Below are positions 29,405 to 41,765 of a stretch of DNA of 64,000 bases, piece after piece. The position numbers and the translations under genes were made by a program. The stretch comes from Dichotomocladium elegans (Eukaryota; Mucoromycota; Mucoromycetes; Mucorales; Lichtheimiaceae), in NCBI GenBank assembly GCA_025716815.1, contig JAIXMN010000001.1:1860001-1924000 (forward strand), given 5' to 3'. Numbering within the stretch: position 1 is the first letter of the stretch; the number at the start of each line of letters is the position of its first letter. The notes below the pieces were generated by a model. The model did not search any database. It was not told where the DNA came from and saw nothing but the letters and a program-made list of their open reading frames with translations.

Positions 29405-32400
29405 TTAAAAATTGCCAAATTGCTGTTGCTGGTTGGGTGTAGTAAAGGCCGTTGCGCCGGTCATCATGGGGGATTGCATATTCCCGGCCGTCAACATGAG
29501 TGGGTTACCAAGTCCACCAGCACCTAGCATGGGTCCGGCTGCGATGTTCTCGTTGCTATCCTGCTGCTTGGCAACCTTTTCCTTGAGCTCACTTACATCC
29601 TTTTCCAGCATGTCCATCTAGTGGAGGTGTTTAGCGTAAAGTTAATAAACTATCGTCAATCATTTACCTTGCTAAATTGCTCCTTCATCGTGTTGATCAT
29701 GTAAGGCATAGCAAAGTCATGCAGGTTGTGTCGCCACGAAAGCTCCATCACCACATCGGGTCGCATCAGATCATAGCACGTGAAAAGCATTGCCGCAAAG
29801 CATTCGCGTTTGCCGACCTCGATGAAGTACTGCAGGAGCTCTTCTGCCACCTCCGCATCTTTGCTCTCTGCGGCTGTCTCCATCGCGTCCTTAAACAGGC
29901 GATCCTCCTTGGAGAGCGCGATCGACTGGCGCCACCGTCGGTTCTTCTTGTAAAGATGCGCAGCAATGCGGCGGAATTCGAGCAACTCATGCTTCTCCAA
30001 GCGCTTGGCAAGATCAAGGGTGTCGACATTGTCGAATCGATCAAGCGAATCCCGCAGCGCAGCATAATTTTCCTCCTCAATATACAGCTCGTTGAGAGCG
30101 CTGTTGACAGCCCTATTGTTGACCTCCTGCACCGATTCGAGGTAAGGCCGGATCAACGGAATGTTATCCGACTTCTCAAACAACTGCACGACACGCGTGT
30201 GGTTGATGCGTGGTGCCATCACACTCAGCAGGTCATTGAGATGTGTTGGATGCTCGTTCAGGTAGAAGCGTAGCGCCTTGTAATACAGCTCAACGTTCGA
30301 AACCTTGACAATCAATTCGGTGAATCCTTCGTGGCGCCAGGCCGTTGCAGCATGGTCCATCATGACCGTCACTGCATTGTCGAACTCATCATAATGCAAG
30401 TGCAAATACGCAAGCTCGCTCCACAAATGCGCATCTGTACAGGCGCGGATCACCTTGGGGATATTGATACGCGACATATACACTTGAAGATGCTCCATCA
30501 ACCGCTCGGGTGCGTACTTAGCATACACAATAGCAAGCTCAGTAAACATTCCCATATGTGCGCGCTCGAGATTAAGACCAGCTTCAAGCAAACGGATCAG
30601 CTCGTCAAAGTACCCGTTGCGCTCATACACCCGCACGAGCTCATCGAGGTCGTCCGCATGCACAATGATATGGAGACCACAGATCTGGGCAAGACGGAAC
30701 TCCTTCTGGCGGATACATTCGGCATTGACCTCCTTCCACACTTTGGTGCTACCGGCCTTGCGAGCGCAGTCAACTGCGCCCTGATAATCCTTTAGGTAAA
30801 TCAATGTGGTAGCCAACGCACCGTGATTGGAGATGTTGCTAAACAGGATCTTCGCAGCATCGAACAATTGGTGCTGGAAACAACGGTCTCCCACCTGTTG
30901 AATGTTCGCAATGTTTGGTGCAGAGATGAAATCTTCCAAGTCAGCAAGACGGTCGGTCATGGCATATGCGAACAGAAGCTCGGTCTCAATATAAGGCTCT
31001 CGCGAGTTCTTGCGCGCCATTTGTAAGTAGCGCACAAGGTCGCCATATTTGTTGTCCATCTCTGCATGGCGCGTGACTTCCATGTAATTAGAAGAGTCAT
31101 TGGCTCGGATATATGAGTCAATGGCTTCTTTCACCCGCATCTGCTCTAACTGGGCCTTTGCAAGTTTGCTCCACACATCGGGTTGATCGCACCGCTCAGC
31201 AAACTCGAAAGCGCGATCGAGATCACCGATCTTATCGATCAATACATCAATGGCACTGGTGTTCACATTGTGCTTTTTGTAGAGGATGAATGCTTCCTCG
31301 AAAAGTTCTTCACCGATACACACGTCCGCGACTTCGGGAGCATCAAAGTTGTCAAGACGGTTAATGTAATCCATTACACGTGTCTTGTCAGCCTGTACAT
31401 GATGATTTGGTCAGCCATAGAGATGAAAACTGAGTAGTGTCATGTCTAACTTGCCTTGATGGCAGTGAAAAGCAGCAGGTTCTGCAAAGTCTTGTTGTCG
31501 CTGAACGCGCCATTTTCAAGCACGATCTTTTCCAAGAGTTCAATGAGTTCGTTGGGAAGATTTGCGGCCATGAACGCCTTAACAGTGGCCGAGACGTCCT
31601 CGGGATCAGTAGACTCAGGAAGGCCAACGGCCACAATCTGCACAAAAGTTTTAATGAATTCTCATCATCCTAGCAGAAGAATAATCCTTGTGACATTTAC
31701 CTGGTCGATCAAAGGCCGACGATGTTCATTGTTCTCCTGGAGGACATAGGTCCATAGCGTCTGATCGCGGCGCTTGATGAGATACCGAGCTTGATGCTTA
31801 TACATAGCATTCTCATTCGTAATATGAATCAGCTCATAGTCGCATTCGCCGCGTCGGTAGCAGATGTAAGCGAGGTAAGGATCGCGCTTCTCGCAGTATT
31901 TACCGATCAAACGCGAGTCGTAGTACTGATTTTCTTTGAGGAAAGGTTCAGGGTTGTTGTTGGTGTCAATGTAGATCTTAGCCAAAGCATTATAGACCTC
32001 TGGATCTGTTGAGCCCTCAGTCACGCGCAAGTTCAACCAGGGCAAAAGAAGCTTGAGACGGTTGCGGTTCTCAACTTCTTCGCACAGTTTTCCAACGGAA
32101 AGATCGCCCTTGATTGTGAGCAACAAGTTCTTGATCACATCCTCATCACACCCGACATCCAAAAGACCGCCAACAACTTCAGGAGTTCGGCCCGGATTAA
32201 CCTTTTGGACATAAGTCTCGATGAAGCTTTGAAGGTCGTTATGATAAAGATAAAGAACAAGGTCGTGTACGAAATTGAAACGATCGCAGACGATGATGAG
32301 CGGCAATTGATCAGTAAGTCTAGCTTCCTATTATGGAAAGCTCAGCAGTATTCTTCAGTGCATACAACAAGACGCATCTAGCTTACTGACCTTAAGGAAG

Positions 32401-35196
32401 TTTTTGACCTTCTCGGCGTCATAGTAATTACTCTCACGACAGATTCGTTCTGCCTCACGGATGTTACCCGTCCGGCATGCCGCCTGAATGTACTTGAAGT
32501 GCACTAGAGGATCTTGGCTAACGTTGACAATTGAGCCGAGATAGAAATAAAGGCCTAAATGGCAGTAAGGTCAGTATATATTCTTTACTGACTCTACATT
32601 CGTTCATTTCAATATCCAACCTTCGTTGCTTTTGAACGACTCGAACAAATCGATCAAATTGTGAGGTTGGAGTAGATCAGAATATTTGATCGAAATTAGG
32701 ACGACGACTTGAAGATTTTGACGAAGGTTATTGTTAAGCATTTCCTTAAGGCATTCCAGGGTCTGATCCACCGACAAATTGCCAAAGTAGTTCACCAGCC
32801 AATCCGCATTCATAGCATGCGTGAATGGAATGATGCGCTTGATATCGTGAATATCAGTGAAGTGCTCAAGAGCCTATTATAGCTGTGTTTAGTCCCTATA
32901 TACATTTCTTGTCCTAATGACGCACATACCCGCTGATATAGCCCCGCTTTTTCGCACATGGTGCCGATGGTAACGCGGTCATAATGCGTTAGCATCCCGG
33001 TGCCCAGAATGGCATCTGCGACCTGGGGTGCATGGAGTAAATTCATTTCAAGCAAGCGGGTCTGCAGCTCGGCATCCTCAGGGCGATTTGGCTTAAGGTA
33101 ATCCAGGCAGAACGAAGTGGCCTGCTGGATCATATTTTGTGATTTGAAAACGTCCAAGACCTATTTCCAGATCCTTGTAAGTCATCCTACTGGAATTGGA
33201 AAGAAAAGAAAATGCTCTAGTCTTGTACCTTTTCAGGCTCAATCAAAGGTCCATTCTCGTCATTCACCAAATTCGTGGCAAACTCTGTAGCCTTTTCAGG
33301 ATCCGAGCGAGCGATGTTGTACAGCAAGGAGCTGTAATCCGGTGTATAATTCGCAGATTTGGTGTATGCCAAGATCTTGTCATACTGCTTGTTTTCTGCA
33401 AAACACAGAACGACCTAGAGAACAAGTATATTAGTATCTAATGAACACACTCACCCGCATCAGTTACCTTTCCGGGAACGTTGGCGCGCAGGTAAACAGA
33501 AGTGGCCAAGACTGAATCGTACTGCTTGACAAAATCACCTAATTCTTCGCTGCATTCAAGCTTATCCTCCTTGAGCCATTTCTCAAGAAGATGTTTACGA
33601 TTCTGCATCAAGATAGGCTTGGACAGTTCGAGAGCTTCGTATTTGTTCAGTTTGCTATTCTCCAATAAGATGCCAAAGTATTGGAGAATAGGTGAGATCT
33701 GATTCGGTGAAGCAGTGTTTGGAATCTGTCGGAAACGCTCGATTGTCTCAACTGTGCGGAGGATTCCCTAATTCAATTGATACGGTCAGTTTCTAGAATC
33801 AAATATGCAAAACGCTAACGTACTCGAGGCGACTTCGCCGCGATTTTTGCAGCTTCACCATAAGCTCCTGAGGAAAAGAGTTGGTTGAAACGCTGAATGT
33901 AGAGGTCATCTGCACCAGATAACCCGCCTCGGGATGCCAACTTGAAGGCTAACTCGGTGTTGCCCAGGGTACCAAGGATATATGGAATGATCGTGTTCTC
34001 ATCCAAGGAGACTGAGAGGACCTAATCAATCAAGTTGGGTTAGCGACTAAATACCTGAACGGTCATTTTTCTCACTTTACCTGGCCCTTCCTGTTCACAC
34101 CCATGATACCCGAGCTGGCCTCGTACTCAGCAGTGACAAAGATGGTTTCATTGCTGATACGATTCATATATATGCAAGTGCCGGTTTCGAGGTCGTAGAG
34201 GTGGATGAAACCGATCTTGGTAATCATGAAAATGATGCCGTACTTGTGGCTAATCTGCATGGCAACTGGAAAATCGTTTTGTGCATCGGGTGGAAAGAAG
34301 ACTTCGACAGCTTTCTTCTGGAAAGGGGGATTGCCTTCTTGATGGTCGACTTCGATAATCTGTAGCTTTGCAGTGCCGTTGGCCGATCGAACGGCGAAGG
34401 TGAAGAGTTTCGTAGGGGACTTTGCGTCTTCGAGAGTGAGTTCTGCAAAGGCAGCAGCATGGCCTTCGATCGGCTGACTGACACCACGATCTTTGGAGTA
34501 CAGTTGCATCGCGCCAACGACACGGCCATTCTGGGCCGATATGCCAATGAGTACGAACCATTTGTGGTCAAGAGAGGCGCGATAATTGATTATCTGCGAT
34601 CCCTCAAGGTTCGCGTGCCGATCAAAGATTTTGACGGGGCTCGTGTTGGCCTCAATAGCCCAGTGGAAAACCGAACGGTCGGTAACAATAGCGATTGTCT
34701 TGATATCGAGCCACCGCCAGAACCGGACTTCGTCGGGCATCATGTACGAGGCGATCTTTGACTTTAGCTCCAAGTTGAATACCTGGAGCTGCTTACCGGC
34801 TATTTTTTTTTAATAGGACTTCGTTAGTACAGTGAATTTGTACTTGGTCACTTTTTATTTGGCATCTCACCCTTCAACGCCATCACTTTAGAGGTGGGAT
34901 GCATAATAACGGAGTCCGCCGTGATGGGTCTTTTGGTAACTTCATTGTTGTGGCTAAGGTCCACGATGACCACCTGATTAGTATTGTTGACTTGTTCGCG
35001 AACGCAAATAAAGCGGTCGGACTCCATGGTCAGATTCGTGAAGCTGATGCTAGCCGCGCTCACGCCAAGCGCTTGAAGCTAAAGTAAGGTACATGGTGAG
35101 ATTAGCGCCGAGTTCCCGGGAGAAATTAGCAGATGGCCACTTTGACATATTTACCTGAGCATGCTCTTGAAATTTGATGGGTAATGGTTCACTCAT
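29405..35196 (-). CDS. CHC1: Clathrin heavy chain
   Basis: Forms the triskelion legs of clathrin coats on endocytic and trans-Golgi/endosomal vesicles. Start ATG 35196-35194 ([14 protein letters not shown], the clathrin N-terminus). The beta-propeller follows in exons down to about 33815 ([47 protein letters not shown]). Then come the alpha-solenoid CHC repeats, with conserved blocks such as [23 protein letters not shown], a long exon 31374-29656 ([20 protein letters not shown]), and a C-terminal low-complexity segment rich in Met, Gly and Gln ending QQQQFGNF at 29405. Roughly a dozen short introns interrupt it. Size and domain order match the family's about 1,680 residues. No break seen. Confidence 0.95.
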
Positions 35197-36144
35197 CTGT
35201 GCTTTACTGCTTGCTGCTGGGGAAACGCAGGGTATGAATAATGGGAAGCGCAGAAGAGCAGCGGACTCTCTTTTCCGGGCGCGCGCGCCCTTGGCGTGAA
35301 TGACGTGTGAGACGTCCGAGGCTTTTGTATCACCGAGTTTCCTTTTTCGACGGCCATTCAGAGTCCACACAAGCAGGCACCAGCCGCAAAGAATGCCAAC
35401 GAGCTCATGAACATCTGGAAGTGAAAAATCATCAGGAAACGCGCGCGCGACCTATCAAACTGGCCGAGGTGAATCTTATACAATGGTAAAAAAGCTGATC
35501 TTTCTGTTTCTGATATCAACTCCCACCCATTATCCTGTATCCGCCTATCTTCTTGGACGAACCTCTCTGTATCCTGACAATCTCATTAGTATGTTCTCGG
35601 CGTTTTTTAGTTGCTTTGCTTCATGTATAGACATCTTCATAGCTTGGTTTCTCTGTTTATAGCTGATACTGGGCGTGAAATCAGTGTTTCCACAACAGAA
35701 GGATTCGCAAGTGGCATAGGTCATAGACTCGAGACCCTTTGTTGGCGATGATGCAAGTCCATATTTAGCTAAGTTCCAACTTATTACAGAGTTACCAGCC
35801 TAGGACTGAGTGCCAAGAAATTTGGCAGAGGCGATCGTCATCTTCCCGGAAAAAATGATGGTACACCTTCTCCTTCCTTTGCGCGTGAGCATAGTCCATT
35901 ATATGTCTGGTTTCGATCCATCAAGACATCACAGGTTGTGAGTAATACAATTGTCGCTTGCACTGGGATGGAAAGAAAGTAAAGGATGGTCTGGGTGTTC
36001 GACCAAGTCAAATATAGTTACGATGCAAACGCAAAGCGATAGTGCGCTTGATATGTAGGAGGCATAAATAAAAAAGGATGAGCGTTGCACCCATTTACTA
36101 ATTCATCTTTTTCTCTTTTCCTTCTTTTTGCTACATTCTGGGCC
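35197..36144. other. Divergent promoter region between clathrin heavy chain and alpha-galactosidase
   Basis: About 950 bp without a recognised gene. It may hide the first exon of the alpha-galactosidase: a branch-site-like TACTAAT at 36096 and a long pyrimidine tract precede an AG near 36153. Confidence 0.5.
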
Positions 36145-38735
36145 ATGTCCACCAGCGTCCATAAACGACCCCCGAAGTTCGCGGTAGCACCGCCCATGGG
36201 ATGGTAAGACTCTTCTTGAGACCTGTCAAGTAGATGACAGTACGGCCGACTTGTGTTTGAATATCTTGTCTGAATAGGAACACATGGAATAAGTACGGGT
36301 GTAATATCAATGAGGCACTGGTCAGAGAGACAGCTGACATAATGGTTGCAAAGGGTACGTGAGGTTATAATACGCGACATGTGATATATTCGCGTCTTCC
36401 AGAACACTCAGTCAAATAAAATGCAGGCTTCCTGGCTGCCGGATATCAATATCTTAATCTCGACGATTGTTGGCAGTCGTACAATCGCGCATCCAATGGC
36501 ACCATTGTAGTTGATCCTGTTGCATTTCCACATGGGATCAAACCGGTGGCCGATTTTGTGCACTCAAGAGGTACAAGTTGACCTATACCCTCTCCCCCCC
36601 TTTTTTTAAAGAAATATATATGTAACCTAGGTTTTCAGGCATGAAATTTGGAATATACAGTAGCGCAGGGAGATATACGTGCGCAGGTAAGTAATCCAAG
36701 TAAAATATATGCCTTTGATTGGAGATGTTGACATGGATGTACGCTGGAATCCAGGCAGAATGGCTTCGCTTGACCACGAAGAAGAAGATGCGGCAAGATA
36801 TGCTGAATGGGGGATTGACTACCTCAAAGTTAGTCTGCTCTGTCCTGGTGTGTGTGGGTGTGGTGGGTGGGGGAGAGTATGAATAGGATGATTGATGATC
36901 CTACGTCTTCAAGTATGACAACTGCAACTATGAGGAAGGAAGGAATGCGCGGTCTCGCTTTCAAAGTATGCGCGAAGCTCTAGATCGATCCGGGCGGGAT
37001 ATTTTCTTTTCAGTCTGCTCCTGGGGAGCTGGTGAGTACTAATAAGCAAAACATCGACCATGATTCTTCCGCTCACCGTTGTTGAATACATAATGGATAG
37101 AAAACACGTGGGAATGGGCTGGCGATATAGGGCACAGTTTCAGAACGCATGACGACATCTACAATGACTGGAAATCGGTCGTAGAGATTCTTAGCATCCA
37201 TGCGAAGGTGGTCCATCTGGGGGGTCCTGGTCATTGGGCAGATCCAGGTAACTCTTCTAAACCACCCTTTCACAACGAGAGGAAGCTCATATTCTTTGTG
37301 CATCCCTTATAGATATGCTTGAGGTGATATATATATTAGCTGTTTGTCGTCGTGGCAGCATGGACTAACGGCACACAACAGATAGGGAATGGTAGACTTT
37401 CAGTGGAAGAGTCGAGAACACACTTCTCCTTGTGGGCGGCGATGAAGGCACCATTAATCCTTGGTAACAGCTTGACGGACATGCCGAATGAGTTGTATGC
37501 GATAGCTACGCATACAGAAGCCATTGCGATCAATGTGAGCTATAAAACGCCATATATCATTGTTTCAATGCTAAGGGAAAAATTACTTTAATTTATTAGC
37601 AAGATCCGTTAGGGGTTCCAGCAACTAGAATTGTCCATATACCCAACGATCACGACGTCTGGGCAGGGCCATTGTCAAACAACAGCTTTGTTATCGTACT
37701 CGTCAATTTTAGCGAGCATCCTCAACCGATCACATTCAATGTTACGAGGATGTGTGGATACCAAGGTGCACACGTGCAGGCGACCGAGATTTGGAGTAAT
37801 AGGGTCACCGAAAGGTAAGCGAAACCGCCAATTAAACAGCTTGCGCTAACCCTCGGTACGTATACTCTTCGATAAAGTACTTACCTTTCTGTATTTTTGG
37901 AACCCCATGGCTCTGCCATGTACCGTCTTACTGGCGGTCGGTTGCATTCTTCTTCTTCACCAGACGAAGGGTCGGAATCATTATCGGGAAGCACACCCAA
38001 AGACGACCCAACGCTCCCATTAGACAGACGGAGATATGAGGCAGAGGATCTCAGTAACCTTGTATTGGGGCTTTCTCGACGAAAAGGGTGCCGATCCTGT
38101 TCGGGCGAAGCGCATGTGGTGGCAATTGGAAATGTCAATCGGCCGCAGACGGGTGCCCTTCATTTCCGCAATATTGTTGGCCAAGGAGTCTATACGATGA
38201 CCATCCGCTACCTTGATTGTTTTAGTTGGAACACCTGCGGCGACTTTTTTTCGCGTCGATGGGATCTACGCGTTAAGATCAATGACGGAAAGCCTTTCTG
38301 GCTATCCCTTAAATCAAAAAGGAACCGACTCGCTGCGGACGAATACTCGCTTGGAGTTGTTTTACTCAAAGGAAATCACAACGTGATCGTTTTTGATAAC
38401 CCAGACGGCTATGGTATAATTCAAATAAGAAGAAGATAGCAGCTTACTGACAGCTACCATTCATAGGTCCTAGCATAGACTATATTGATCTGGTATGGCG
38501 GGGCGCAGCAGAGGTAGGGGCCCAGTCTGATGCCTTTGGGTTATCATTTTGGGAATCCGGAGATCCTCTTGGACGCAGAGGGGGAGTCATGATGACAGCA
38601 TCAAGAATTGCGGTCGACTTTTTCTGGGAATGGGTGTTCTTCATGCCTACAGTTTGGATCGTCTTCTGGATAAGCATGAGAATCTTTAAATTCACTTTAA
38701 AGCATAAGGCGAGGTACACATTGGTACCCGGTTAA
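36145..38735 (+). CDS. GH27 alpha-galactosidase with C-terminal membrane anchor
   Basis: Hydrolyses terminal alpha-1,6-galactosyl residues. Exons join as APPMGW | NTWNKYGCNINEALV | GFLAAGYQYLNLDDCWQSYN | MKFGIYSSAGRYTCAG | WGIDYLK | YDNCNYE | ENTWEWAGDIGHSF | GHWADPDMLE | IGNGRLSVEESRTHFSLWAA | NQDPLGVPATR, and so on. The nucleophile Asp sits in YDNC (near 36914) and the family's WxDPDMLE block is present. A C-terminal region absent from minimal GH27 enzymes follows, ending in a hydrophobic helix (EWVFFMPTVWIVFWISMRIF) and a basic tail; TAA 38733-38735. The start is uncertain: ATG 36145 gives no signal peptide, and the bases just upstream look like an intron end (TACTAAT, pyrimidine tract, CCACCAG), so a signal-peptide exon may lie further upstream. 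Confidence 0.88.
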
Positions 38736-39758
38736 CATCTCGGGTACAGGATGAAGGGTTTTGTAATTGAAATAAAGCAAAGCAAAGCAAATGCCATCTC
38801 GTAGCAACCTATGATGAGCCCAATGTGTAGGTTTCTTGAGGGAACTGGAGCATGCAAGTTTGATCTGAATATCTACGTACATATTTCGAACCCAACGATG
38901 TATAGCCCACGATTTGATCTCGAAAAATAGTTCTCTACCGTTATCTGAAGGTATCTATCCATTGTTTTTGAAAATAAAGAGGAAATTTGGACAAAAAAGA
39001 CTTCTTAGAGAGCATCCGCTCGATTCGTTGCGCACGTATATGATTTCTCTCGTATGGGTGCCGTTGGGACTGTTGGCACGCAAACATATACATCTCACAA
39101 GGGCCAGGTTGGTTAAAATGGCAATGGTGGCGAGGTAACGAAACCTTGGTATCCATGACTTGCTATTTTGTCCGGCCCAAAGCCACCTCCATGTTCCTTA
39201 GAGACAACGATACTCTCGCAAGGCTCTCGTTATGGGTATGCTCTAATTTCCGGTCTGCAGATACAATGACGATCCATTTTAAGATGACAAGCGTATGTAT
39301 AGCATATCTGTTGCGAATACACGAGCATGTGTGTGGGTACGGAAGAGAGAGACAGAGAGTGAGGTACATACATTGCATAACGCCTTCGTTTCAGCGCACT
39401 TGTCTATACGCTTAATAGTCAGTTAAAAATATATGCAGTAAATTTAATGCGCCGAGTCCTTCTAGAATGCTATCCGTCCACAAAATGAAAAAGGGCGCTG
39501 TGTACAAAAGATCAAGGTTTGTTCAAGGGATACGTAAAAGCATCGGATGAAGGGGTTTTGACGGCCAAAAGCAGATGGAGTACAAAACGTGTTTCTTGCA
39601 TGTGTGGCAGTTTTGCCCTATTTTATCATAAAGCTATTGCCCCGCGGTGTGAACGTTTCGGCTGCATAAAATAACGCAAAACTCCCTCCGCTCTCAAACC
39701 CCTTTTTCCCACAAAGGGGCACGCACCTGTACCCTTACCATATACCATTGTGCATCAA
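38736..39758. other. Intergenic region
   Basis: About 1 kb without a recognised gene: the alpha-galactosidase 3' UTR and the promoter of the ATG14-like gene. Open frames are short and overlap on both strands. Confidence 0.6.
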
Positions 39759-41765
39759 ATGGACTGCCACTATTGTCACACGCCCAGCCGTAAATTCTAT
39801 TGCTGCAGGTGTCTTAATGAAAAGTAATTAAGGCCGTCAGCCAACGGCCCTCTTTTTCTCTTATTCACGTTCTATATATCCCAAGATTTTCTCATTCAAG
39901 ATGCTTAGACTGCAGAATCACCACATCGACATTGATCCAGTGGCTGCCGATCGGGATCGGCTCATTAATCAGGCGGCTGAATATACGACACAAACAGAAG
40001 CCATTCGTATCGTAATAGCAGAAAGAAATCGATGTAGGGCAAGGATCAAGGATGCGCAGAACGAAAAACATCGAATCCTGAAGGAAAGCGATGCCGGTAA
40101 TGAATAACGGAAAGGAAGACCATGAGTGTTTGTCTGACGTGTTCCATGGGTGCGGCATATATTTCTTAGCTCGGCAACGCATACAGCTGCTGCGTTTGGA
40201 AATTCAGCAACGGCGCAGTAAGATGAACGATGCCGAGGAACAGCATTCGAGTATAGCCATGACAGATTGTGCAAGAAGTATTCAGCTAACCCGGCGCAAC
40301 TGGAACGAAAATCATCGGCGAACGGTGGCGGCGCGCAAAGTGCTCGTTCGGGAGACAATTTCATTGTTTGACTTCAAACCAGGCGTTGTAGAGGACCGAT
40401 CGGGTGATATCGATCTACGCGGAAGACTGACAGGTCCGATAGCGTCGAATGAACCGACTATAGCAAAACCTTTCGTGAGCAACTGCAATGGCTCGGCTAT
40501 GCCCTTCGCAGTCAGTGATCGATATCAGCATCCTGAAGATCTCTACATCTGCGGCGTCACTTTGCCAGCAAGGACAATTGATGTATCCAGTTAGTAGAAA
40601 CAATCATACCTTTCGGACAAAAGCTAATAAGATGTATGTATAGAATACTCGAAAGAGGAATTGAACGCTGCAATTGGTCATTTAAGTCATATGCTTGGCC
40701 TCATTGTCCGATATCTGGGTATAAAGCTCCCATATCCTATCTTCCACAAGTCTGTAAATATCTATGTGAGATGCGGTACAGGAAAGCGACGGAATATAAG
40801 GTATTATATGCCTAGCAACGGGCAGGTTAGGAGGACGCAGCCATCTGGAGGCTGACTCGAGATGCGGCTATTATAGCAAAATGCCGTTGTTCCTAGATGA
40901 TAAAAACTTTCGGAGGTTCACGATTGGCATGGCGATGCTAAATTATAATATCGCGTATCTCTGTCATACCCAAGGCGTTGAGATATCGTTATCACAAGTG
41001 ACCAATATACTCCAGGCGTTGATGTTGTGTTGCCGGTCGCCGAGACTGGGAATGTGAGTATAAAACGTTCATCTTCGTATGGACGAAATGAAATAGCGTC
41101 TTTTGATAACTGACAAGAAGCATGCCGTTATCATATACCGTAGACAATCTCATACCACGATAGCACATGGGATAAACAACATGGATTTCTTGCTCGATTT
41201 TTCTCAGGTCCTACGCATGACTGCACTTCGTTATCGAAGCGGGTCATATATGACAACAGAACTCACCAAGGAACTCGTGCTGAATGGACTGCTCAATGAT
41301 GGCTTCTTCAGCAGTACGTCTGCAACCAGCCGCAGTAATGAATCCGAAAGCGACTGGTATTTCTACGATGGGCTACTGGATGATGACGAGGACGATATAC
41401 AAGATGATGAGATTGAAGACCGCTTTGACGATGATGGCGAAAGTACCGAGAACTGGAACCTAGTGGATGTGATGCCGTCGTTTGGCCGGCCAAACGGGGA
41501 AGGCGAGAGCATATTCCAGTTTGGAGCAACTGTGATGGGGATGATGGAGTCGCTGGGAGGACGAAATGTGATTAGCAACGTTACCGGATCAACCACCTCA
41601 GATCCTACATCGAGTAGCATGCTTTCAATAGCACCGGTACAAGCAGCAATAACGTCGTCATCAGCACGCCAACAAAACATGACCTCCTCTGACCGGTCAT
41701 CGTCGAGATCAGTATATCAGAACCGGCTGAATACGTTGAAGCGACACGCAGGTTTCCCTTTCTAG
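39759..41765 (+). CDS. ATG14: Atg14/UVRAG family subunit of the Vps34 PI3-kinase complex, Atg14-like
   Basis: Directs the class III PI3-kinase complex to autophagosome formation sites. The first exon 39759-39823 encodes two CxxC pairs (MDCHYCHTPSRKFYCCRCL), the N-terminal metal-binding signature of Atg14. It joins across 39824-39908 as NE-K-LQNHH to a coiled coil (exon from 39909). Family blocks follow: DLYICGVTLPA near 40550, ELNAAIGHLSHMLGLIVRYL and LGIKLPYPI near 40660-40740, and LFLDDKNFRRFTIGMAMLNYN near 40890-40950. The C-terminal part is acidic and Ser-rich, ending in KRHAGFPF at TAG 41763-41765. UVRAG/Vps38 belongs to the same superfamily, but its C2 domain is absent and the CxxC pair favours Atg14. 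Confidence 0.85.

Noticed and set aside
29677..30273. Plus-strand 198-codon frame opposite the clathrin exon
   Set aside because: Shadow of the clathrin heavy chain coding strand.
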